DNA of 64,000 nucleotides. Source: Streptomyces actinomycinicus. Its GTDB lineage: Bacteria > Actinomycetota > Actinomycetes > Streptomycetales > Streptomycetaceae. Numbering within the stretch: position 1 is the first letter of the stretch; the number at the start of each line of letters is the position of its first letter. Under the pieces are notes generated by a model. That model was not told where the DNA came from, did no database searches, and saw only the letters and a list, made by a program, of their open reading frames with translations. Where the stretch lies: positions 62,001 to 126,000 of the forward strand of contig NZ_JAERRK010000001.1 of NCBI RefSeq assembly GCF_016741775.1, given 5' to 3'. The translations under genes were made by a program, and so were the position numbers. Shown here in pieces: positions 58,482 through 64,000 of this stretch.

Positions 58482-59078
58482 ATGGCACCGCGCATCCTGC
58501 TGGCCCGGCACGGACAGACGGCGTGGTCGCTGTCCGGCAAGCACACCGGCAGGACCGACGTGCCGCTCCTGGAGGAGGGCCGGCGCGGGGCCAAGCTGCT
58601 CGGCGAGCGGCTGCAGCACACCGCGCCGGACGGGCTGGCGGGGGTGGAGGTGCGCACGAGTCCGCTGGCACGCGCGCGTGAGACGTGCGAACTCGCCGGG
58701 TTCGGGGCGCGTGCCGAGACCTGGGACACCCTGATGGAGTGGGACTACGGCGCGTACGAGGGCATGACGCCGGCCGAGATCCAGGCCGTGCGGCCGGGGT
58801 GGCTGATCTGGCGGGACGGCGTGCCGGAGGGCGAGACCATCGCCGACGTGACCGCGCGCGCGGACGAGGTGGTGGCGTGGGCGCGGTCCGCCGACCGCGA
58901 TGTGCTGGTCTTCGCCCACGGGCACATCCTGCGGTCCATCGGGGCGCGGTGGCTGGGCCTGCCGCTGGACTTCGCGGCGCGGATACGGCTGAACCCGACG
59001 TCGCTGTCCGTGCTGGGGTGGGCCTACGGCGAACCGGCGATCGAGAGCTGGAACGACACAGGCCACTTGCCGGCCTGA
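58482..59078 (+). CDS. Histidine phosphatase (phosphoglycerate-mutase-like) family protein
   Basis: A 198-residue enzyme. The RHG motif is [20 protein letters not shown] with the phosphorylated His9. Later come [28 protein letters not shown] and the second His in [16 protein letters not shown]. It is similar to acid phosphatases or CobC-like proteins. GGAGAGGTCTCCC precedes ATG 58482. No operon partner is seen, and the downstream region is repeats. Confidence 0.88.
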   Translation: MAPRILLARHGQTAWSLSGKHTGRTDVPLLEEGRRGAKLLGERLQHTAPDGLAGVEVRTSPLARARETCELAGFGARAETWDTLMEWDYGAYEGMTPAEIQAVRPGWLIWRDGVPEGETIADVTARADEVVAWARSADRDVLVFAHGHILRSIGARWLGLPLDFAARIRLNPTSLSVLGWAYGEPAIESWNDTGHLPA

Positions 59079-59508
59079 CCCCCCGCCCGCACCCCGTCAG
59101 GGCCGGTTGACCGCGCGACCACCCCGGCACGCCCGCGCAGGGCGACGCGCCCCGTCAGGGCCGCGGGGAACTGCGCGAGCGACCGGGCACGCACTCGGGG
59201 TGGCGCGCCCCGTCAGGGCCGCGGGGAACTGTGCGAGCGACCGGGCACGCACTCGGGGTGGCGCGCCCCGTCAGGGCCGCGGGGAACTGTGCGAGCGACC
59301 GGGCACGCACTCGGGGTGGCGCGCCCCGTCAGGGCCGCGGGGAACTGCGCGAGCAACCCGGCACGCACCCGCGGACCGCCGGCCACGGCGCACCCCACCT
59401 CGTACCCGGAACCAGGCACTCCCGGGATGTCCTACCCGCAACCACGGCAGTCGCACTCCCGGGATGTCGTCCCCGGAACCTGGCACTCCATGGACGTGGC
59501 GCCCGGGA
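59079..59508. repeat. 58-bp tandem repeat with a Streptomyces interspersed-repeat core, then ~45-base repeats
   Basis: From about 59089 to 59376, five copies of a 58-base unit occur (CGTCAGGG ends at 59102, 59160, 59218, 59276, 59334). Each holds CCGCGGGGAACTGCGCGAGC, a core known from dispersed intergenic repeats in many Streptomyces chromosomes. From 59400 to about 59508 a second family repeats CACTCCCGGGATGTC/GGAACCTGGCA words. The region separates two convergent genes and contains no coding sequence that I accept. Confidence 0.88.
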
Positions 59509-61050
59509 CTAGGCCCTCCCGGAACGTGGCACGGACGCGTGCCGGTCCAGGAACTCCGACACCCCCGAAGCCCGCCGGTGCGGCAGCAGCACCCGTGCCG
59601 TACCCGCCAGCATCGTCTGGATGCGGGAGGACTGGACCTGGTCCAGCAGGGCGAGGACGCGCAACCCCGCCTCCGCCGCCTCGTCGGGACGACCCTCACG
59701 GGCGAGGTCGTCGGCCAGTTCCGCCGTGTAGAGCGCGATGTTGCGGGTGAAGTGCGGATCCTGGAGACGCGCCGCCCGCCGCGCGTGCCGCGCCGCCCGC
59801 CGCCAGTCGCCCAGCGTGGACCAGCACTGCGCCTCGAGTCCCTCCAGCTCGGCCTCTCCGTAGAAGCTCATCCACTCGGGGTCGGCGTCCGCGTGGCCCC
59901 GCTCGAAGAAGGCCTGCGCGCGCGCCAGCGCCTGTTCGCAGCCGGTGCGGTCGGCGAGCCCCGCCCAGCCGCCCGCCTCGCGCAGCGCCAGCAGGGACAT
60001 CAGCCGGGCGGAGCCTAGGGGCCGCGCGGCGCGTTGCGCGGCCTGCGCGGCCCGGACCGCCTCCCGGGGGCGCCCGGTGTCCCGGGCCAGGAACGCGGTG
60101 TTGCAGAAGGCGTGCGCCTCCAGCCCCGGGTCGCCGGTCATGCGGGCGGTGGCAAGCGCCTCCGCGTAGTGCGAGCGTGCGTCGTCGAAGCGGCCGGAGT
60201 CGTGGGCCAGCCAGCCGACGGAGATGGCGAGTTCACCCGCGCCCGAGTGCAGCCGGTCGGCGGTGGTCTGCCGGGTCGCACCGGCGTCCAGCAGCGCGTA
60301 GGCCGCACGCAGCGGTGCCGCCGCGCGCCGGTAGAGGCCGTCCGCGCCGTGCCGGTCGTCGAGCAGCCGGATGCGGCGGACGGCCTCCTCCAGGGCGGCC
60401 GCCTCGGAGGTTCCGGCCCGCCGCAGCGGCCGTTCCGCGGCCGTGGCGGCGGTGTTGAGTCCCAGCGGGGCCAGCGTGGCGGCGGCCACCGTGGCGCCTC
60501 CGCCGGTCATGAATGCGCGACGCAGCACGTCGCTCTCCTCGTGGTTCAGGGGGTCTTTCTCGTGGTGATCCCCTCTGTTCGAGCGTTGCCGTGAACGTGG
60601 GGGAGGTTCGTTCGGTTCGTGCGGGCCGGCCGGATCCTTCCTGTCATACGGTGCGGAGGCCGCCCGCGACTCACCGGGCGCCCCGCCCGGCTCCGCCCCG
60701 GCCGTGCGCGCCCCGGGCGCCGCCGTGGCTCCCGGCGCCGCCGGGCCCGTACGGGCCGCTCGTCCGCGGACGGACGAGCGGGGCGCGAAGCCCAGGTCGG
60801 TGAGCGTGCGGCCGGGGAACATGTGCAGGAACACCCGTTCGTATGCGTAGTTCGGGCAGCGGATCTCGCCCGCCTCGACCCGGCCGATGTAGCGCGCGTC
60901 ACAGCTCACCCGCTCACCGATCTCGCGCGCGGCCCGCCGCACCAGCGCCGCGAACTCGGCCGGTGAGCGCCGGCCGCGCAGCTGCCGGAAGGCGAGGTTC
61001 GGCCGGGGTGGCCGTTCGGGCTGTGACGAGGTCGCGGTTGACGACGCCAT
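59509..61050 (-). CDS. HTH/TPR regulator of the NsdA-like type
   Basis: A 513-residue protein. The N-terminal 90 residues contain an XRE-like DNA-binding region (IGERVSCDARYIGRVEAGEI, YERVFLHMFPGRTLTDLG). A long disordered Pro/Ala/Gly-rich linker follows, then a Tat-like or hydrophobic stretch (RRAFMTGGGATVAAATLAPL) and TPR repeats (GELAISVGWLAHDSGRFDDA, ALATARMTGDPGLEAHAFCN). Streptomyces has a family of such proteins, including the antibiotic regulator NsdA. AGAGGA precedes ATG 61050. It is divergent from the small gene at 61316 with a 265-base spacer. Confidence 0.78.
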   Translation of the reverse strand: MASSTATSSQPERPPRPNLAFRQLRGRRSPAEFAALVRRAAREIGERVSCDARYIGRVEAGEIRCPNYAYERVFLHMFPGRTLTDLGFAPRSSVRGRAARTGPAAPGATAAPGARTAGAEPGGAPGESRAASAPYDRKDPAGPHEPNEPPPRSRQRSNRGDHHEKDPLNHEESDVLRRAFMTGGGATVAAATLAPLGLNTAATAAERPLRRAGTSEAAALEEAVRRIRLLDDRHGADGLYRRAAAPLRAAYALLDAGATRQTTADRLHSGAGELAISVGWLAHDSGRFDDARSHYAEALATARMTGDPGLEAHAFCNTAFLARDTGRPREAVRAAQAAQRAARPLGSARLMSLLALREAGGWAGLADRTGCEQALARAQAFFERGHADADPEWMSFYGEAELEGLEAQCWSTLGDWRRAARHARRAARLQDPHFTRNIALYTAELADDLAREGRPDEAAEAGLRVLALLDQVQSSRIQTMLAGTARVLLPHRRASGVSEFLDRHASVPRSGRA

Positions 61051-61315
61051 GGCCGGGTCCTCTCGTGCGAACCGTCGAACCATGCCGGGACGGGGGCGTC
61101 CGGGGACGAGTTGTCCGTGTGGCGCCCTGATCCCGGCGGGCATGAACGTACCTGCTGTGAAGGACCCGCCACGCTGTGTTTGGCTACAAACCGGATATCT
61201 CATCCCTGATCTGCCATGAAGTGCCATCCTTTGCGGCGCACTTGTGCCGTAGCCGTTGACGCGCTCGCGCGTTGGACTCCATGGACCGCAACAGGGCTGT
61301 GTGGTGGAGGCCGGC

Positions 61316-61726
61316 ATGGAGACCAGCCAGAGCAACGAACCTTGTACGTCGCCGTCGTCGCCCGCGCTCGCGGCATGCGACCCGGCATGCGACCTCGTGA
61401 CGGTGCCGGCGCGGCAGGGGCTGGAGGCGGTCGACATCCTGCGGCGCGGCGCGCTGGACGCGGTGGGGCCCGTCCTGCACGACGACGGCTGCGACACCCT
61501 CGGCTTCCTGGTACCGGCCGGTACGGCGGCCGGCTGGGACGTGCCGGGCAGCACCTGCACCGAGACGAACGGGCACGGGCTGCGGCTGACCCCCGAGCCG
61601 CCGGTGGAGGGCTCCGACTGGCTGCTGCCGCCCGGCGACGCCGACCTCGCCACCGATCCGGCCGTGCTGCGCCGGGCCCTGGGGGAGGCGGCCCGGCTGA
61701 TCGAGGCCGCCGACAGCTGCCGATGA
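61316..61726 (+). CDS. Small protein of unknown function, divergent from the NsdA-like gene
   Basis: A 136-residue protein preceded by GGAGG. The N-terminus is Ser/Cys-rich (SNEPCTSPSSPALAACDPAC). The core VDILRRGALDAVGPVLHDDG, FLVPAGTAAGWDVPGSTC and GSDWLLPPGDADLATDPAVL resembles the bifunctional primase/polymerase-like or nucleotide-ligand proteins of Streptomyces, but I do not recognise a defined family. Its stop lies in a direct repeat shared with the next gene's leader. Confidence 0.6.
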   Translation: METSQSNEPCTSPSSPALAACDPACDLVTVPARQGLEAVDILRRGALDAVGPVLHDDGCDTLGFLVPAGTAAGWDVPGSTCTETNGHGLRLTPEPPVEGSDWLLPPGDADLATDPAVLRRALGEAARLIEAADSCR

Positions 61727-61809
61727 CGCACGCGCGGGGCCGCCGACGGCTACGGACGACGCACGCGTGCGATGCCGTCGGCAGTTGCCGATGACGCACG
61801 CGCGGGGGG
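61712..61809. repeat. Direct repeat of about 29 bases flanking an intergenic spacer
   Basis: GCTGCCGATGACGCACGCGC at about 61717 recurs at about 61786 with one change and continues into GGGG. The first copy includes the TGA of the upstream gene. Between them lies a partial third copy. A simple duplication of the gene end is likely. Confidence 0.75.
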
Positions 61810-61828
61810 CAGCTGCGAAAATGGACGG

Positions 61829-62698
61829 ATGGGCAGATCCAGGGACCACCGGCGCAGGTCGGCCGCCGTCACGACCGTCGAGGAGCCGGTCGACGGCGGA
61901 CTCGCGCAGCTCGTACCCGATCCGGACCGCGGCCGTGCCTGGACGCTGCTGATCGACGGGGCGCCCCAGTCGCACGTCGACCTGGACGATCCCGCGTACC
62001 TCTCGTTCGAGTACCAGCGCCGCCTCGGCCATGTCATCGATCTCGTCGCGCCGCCCGGCAGACCCGTACAGGTGCTGCACCTCGGCGGCGGTGCGTTCAC
62101 CCTCGCCCGGTACGTCGCCGCGACGCGGCCCCGCTCCACCCAGCAGGTGGTGGAACGCGACGCGAGCCTGGTCCAGCTGATCCGCCGTGAGCTGCCGCTG
62201 GATCCGGGCGCCCGCATCCGGGTGCGTGCGACGGACGCCCGAGCCGGGCTGGCCAAGGTGCCGGAGGGCTGGGCCGACCTGGTCATCGCCGATGTCTTCA
62301 GCGGCGCCCGCACCCCTGCGCACCTCACCTCCACCGAGTTCCTGGACGAGGTCCGCCGTGCCCTGAAGCCTTCCGGTGTCTACGCGGCCAACCTCGCCGA
62401 CGGGCCGCCGCTCGCACACCTGCGCGGCCAGATCGCCACCGCCGCGGCCCGGTTCGGGGAACTCGCGCTGCTCGCCGACCCGGCCGTGCTGCGCGGCAAG
62501 CGCTTCGGCAACGCGATCCTGGTCGCCTCCGACCTGCCGCTGCCGCTCGCCGAACTCACCCGCCGTGCCGCCTCCGACCCGCACCCCGCCCGGCTCGAAC
62601 ACGGCGGCAGGCTCACCGACTTCACCGGTGGCGCGGTGCCCGTGACGGACGATGCCGCGGTGGCCTCCCCGGCCCCGCCGCCCTCGGTGTTCCGCTAG
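61829..62698 (+). CDS. Spermidine-synthase-like (SAM-dependent) protein
   Basis: A 289-residue protein with the Rossmann-fold methyltransferase motif QVLHLGGGAFTLARYVA (motif I) and VVERDASLVQLIRREL. WADLVIADVFSGARTPAHLT corresponds to the polyamine synthase active-site strand (IxDxxSG). YLSFEYQRRLGHVIDLV precedes motif I as in spermidine synthases. The N-terminal beta domain of true synthases is short, so the donor and acceptor may differ. ATG 61829 is used. Proteins like this are common and unassigned in actinobacteria. Confidence 0.8.
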   Translation: MGRSRDHRRRSAAVTTVEEPVDGGLAQLVPDPDRGRAWTLLIDGAPQSHVDLDDPAYLSFEYQRRLGHVIDLVAPPGRPVQVLHLGGGAFTLARYVAATRPRSTQQVVERDASLVQLIRRELPLDPGARIRVRATDARAGLAKVPEGWADLVIADVFSGARTPAHLTSTEFLDEVRRALKPSGVYAANLADGPPLAHLRGQIATAAARFGELALLADPAVLRGKRFGNAILVASDLPLPLAELTRRAASDPHPARLEHGGRLTDFTGGAVPVTDDAAVASPAPPPSVFR

Positions 62699-62853
62699 GA
62701 CCCCGCTCCCGTCTCCGGAACGGTCGCCACCAGGACCACGATCTGTCGGAATCGGTCTTTCCTGGTGCAACTCATGCCATTTCAGAAGGCATCCGCGTGT
62801 CGTTTTGTGCCTACTGCTGACCTGGTCTTCCACCACACCGGAAGGAAACGGTC

Positions 62854-63204
62854 ATGAGCGCTGCTGTCCGACGGACGGCCTGCACCCTGGGCGCGGTCGC
62901 CGCGGTCCTCCTCGCCCTGGTCGCGTTCGGCTCGTTCGCCCCGTCCCAGGCCGATGCCGCGGCCGCCACCCCCGTCGTCAGGTCGAAGTACTTCACGACC
63001 GGCGCCACCACGATCTCCTGTCCGTCCGGCTGGTCGGCCACCGGCGGCGGCGTCGGCGTCGACCTGCAGAGCAGCATGTACGTCGCGCGCACCGAACCGG
63101 TCAAGAACTCCGCCGGCAGGCCGGTCGGCTGGAAGGGCGACGTCCGGCAGCGGGTCAACGGCCAAGCGGCCAGCGGCAGCATCTACGTCGTCTGCGTGCC
63201 CTGA
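62854..63204 (+). CDS. Small secreted protein
   Basis: A 116-residue protein preceded by GGAAGGA. It has a signal peptide (TLGAVAAVLLALVAFGSFAP) with cleavage around AQADA/AAA. The mature part is beta-rich: KYFTTGATTISCPSGWSATG, VGVDLQSSMYVARTEPVKN and SGSIYVVCVP, with two cysteines probably forming one disulfide. I do not recognise the family; similar small exported proteins are frequent in Streptomyces. Confidence 0.7.
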   Translation: MSAAVRRTACTLGAVAAVLLALVAFGSFAPSQADAAAATPVVRSKYFTTGATTISCPSGWSATGGGVGVDLQSSMYVARTEPVKNSAGRPVGWKGDVRQRVNGQAASGSIYVVCVP

Positions 63205-63267
63205 GCCGGGAAGCACCGGCGGTCATGGGGGCCGCCGCCGGGCCGGCGGCCACGTGCCGCCGCCCGT

Positions 63268-63780
63268 TCAGTAGGTGCCGACCTCGACCCGCGGCGGCCC
63301 GTCGTGCCAGGTGCAGAACACCGAGACCCGGTCCGCGCCCCGGCTGAACTCCACCCGGATCCAGCTCTCCGTCTTCCACACCTGCATCGACCAGCCCGTG
63401 CCCGGCGTCGCCGAGACCAGGGTCGCGGCGGCCGGGCCCAGCTCGAACACCGCCCGGCCGCCGTCCGTGCCATAGGACTTGACCTGGCCGACCGGGGTGG
63501 CGGGCGCACTGGAGGAGGCGGTGGGCGTGCGGGCGGGGGTCCGGCCGGGCGTGGGCGTCGGCCGGGCGGACGGCGTGCGGGACGGGGCCGGGGACGAAAC
63601 CGGCGGCCGGGACGCCGACTTCACGTCACGGTCCCGTGCCTCGGCCGCCGCGACCGGCAGGGCGCGCGGCGGGTCGTACGCCGTCCCCGCCATCACCGTG
63701 TGCACACCCCACCACGACAGCGTGACCGCCGCTCCCGTCGCGAGCAGCCACGCCAGTACGTGTACGAGTCCTCTGCGCAT
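63268..63780 (-). CDS. Membrane-anchored or secreted protein with Pro/Thr-rich stalk
   Basis: A 170-residue protein. One hydrophobic segment (VHVLAWLLATGAAVTLSWWG) near the start, a Pro/Ser/Thr/Ala stalk (residues about 55-95), and a C-terminal beta domain (GGRAVFELGPAAATLVSATP, WIRVEFSRGADRVSVFCTWH). It is divergent from the response regulator gene with a 99-base spacer. No family was recognised. Confidence 0.65.
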   Translation of the reverse strand: MRRGLVHVLAWLLATGAAVTLSWWGVHTVMAGTAYDPPRALPVAAAEARDRDVKSASRPPVSSPAPSRTPSARPTPTPGRTPARTPTASSSAPATPVGQVKSYGTDGGRAVFELGPAAATLVSATPGTGWSMQVWKTESWIRVEFSRGADRVSVFCTWHDGPPRVEVGTY

Positions 63781-63879
63781 CGCGGCCCATACTGCCCCAG
63801 GGGAACGGCGGTGCGCACATGCTCCGAGTTGTCCACAGGCGCCCGCCCGGCATCGCCCGCATGGCGTACGGTGCGGCGC

Positions 63880-64000
63880 ATGGCAAGTGTGCTCGTGGTC
63901 GAGGACGACCAGTTCGTACGCTCGGCGCTCATCCGGCACCTGACCGACGCCGGGCACACCGTGCGCAGCGTCGGCACGGCACTGGAGGCGCTGCGCGAGG
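63880..64000 (+). CDS. Response regulator receiver domain, 3' end cut by window
   Basis: The 40 visible residues begin MASVLVVEDDQFVRSALIRH, which is the receiver-domain beta1 strand with the acidic pair (EDD) and alpha1; LTDAGHTVRSVGTALEALRE follows as beta2/alpha2. ATG 63880 is the natural start. The output domain lies beyond the window. A cognate kinase may follow. Confidence 0.85.
   Translation, partial: MASVLVVEDDQFVRSALIRHLTDAGHTVRSVGTALEALRE

Noticed and set aside
54094..58734. A 4.6-kb open frame on the plus strand
   Set aside because: It is antisense to the nuclease-helicase operon, with low-complexity Arg/Ala/Pro composition and no domain; the motifs lie on the minus strand.

Overview
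The window reads as part of a Streptomyces chromosome. Base composition is very GC-rich with strong third-position GC bias, many genes start with GTG, and 4-base ATGA/GTGA overlaps are frequent. The gene families are typical of the genus: class E and F sortases, a DasR-box-controlled chitin-active LPMO, Ehu transporter, DUF6412-YidC pair, and many one-component regulators next to their targets.

Region 1 (1-6700) looks acquired, with lower GC and non-housekeeping content. A truncated helix-turn-helix/coiled-coil protein (minus) diverges from a tight four-gene operon: wHTH/zinc-knuckle HNH-like protein, ParB-like domain protein, SNF2-family ATPase and Vsr endonuclease. A complete C5-cytosine methyltransferase converges on vsr. 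The intergenic region holds a dense array of (CC)AGCAAG motifs. This is the best candidate for an undescribed restriction-modification-like defence system. Region 2 (7000-21300) holds a TPR/SEC-C protein, a permease pair, sortase E, an HxlR regulator divergent from an MFS exporter with twin operators, DUF6412-YidC, an FAH-family enzyme, a Gfo/Idh oxidoreductase divergent from a ROK regulator over a perfect 25-bp palindrome, an LARTG surface protein (likely sortase E substrate) and several minisatellites.

Region 3 (20500-28800) is a phosphonate (2-aminoethylphosphonate-like) uptake and catabolism operon: UTRA-type GntR regulator, FAD oxidoreductase, phosphonatase-like HAD, ABC transporter and a Tat-exported phosphatase-superfamily enzyme. 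Region 4 (28800-38700) has a NagD-like HAD, a secreted protein with class F sortase, an FCD regulator, a cell-wall hydrolase-like protein, a Band-7 protein, the LPMO, a DUF3592 protein, an acyl-CoA synthetase-like enzyme and an IclR regulator. Two of three identical tRNA-Lys(CTT) genes lie here; the third is at 48.2 kb in the opposite orientation.

Region 5 (38900-46900) is the ehuBCDA ectoine-type ABC transporter divergent from DUF3830 and gcvH, followed by an amidase, a 2-hydroxyacid dehydrogenase and two maleate-isomerase/EutA-like proteins, plausibly one uptake-and-degradation locus. Region 6 (47000-64000) contains a prim-pol-like protein overlapping the third tRNA-Lys, an M6 metalloprotease, a PAS-GGDEF-EAL c-di-GMP protein, an LLM oxidoreductase, a coupled Fe-S nuclease / unknown / SF1 helicase operon, a PAP2 phosphatase, a histidine phosphatase, an NsdA-like TPR regulator, a spermidine-synthase-like protein, two small exported proteins and the start of a response regulator cut by the window end.
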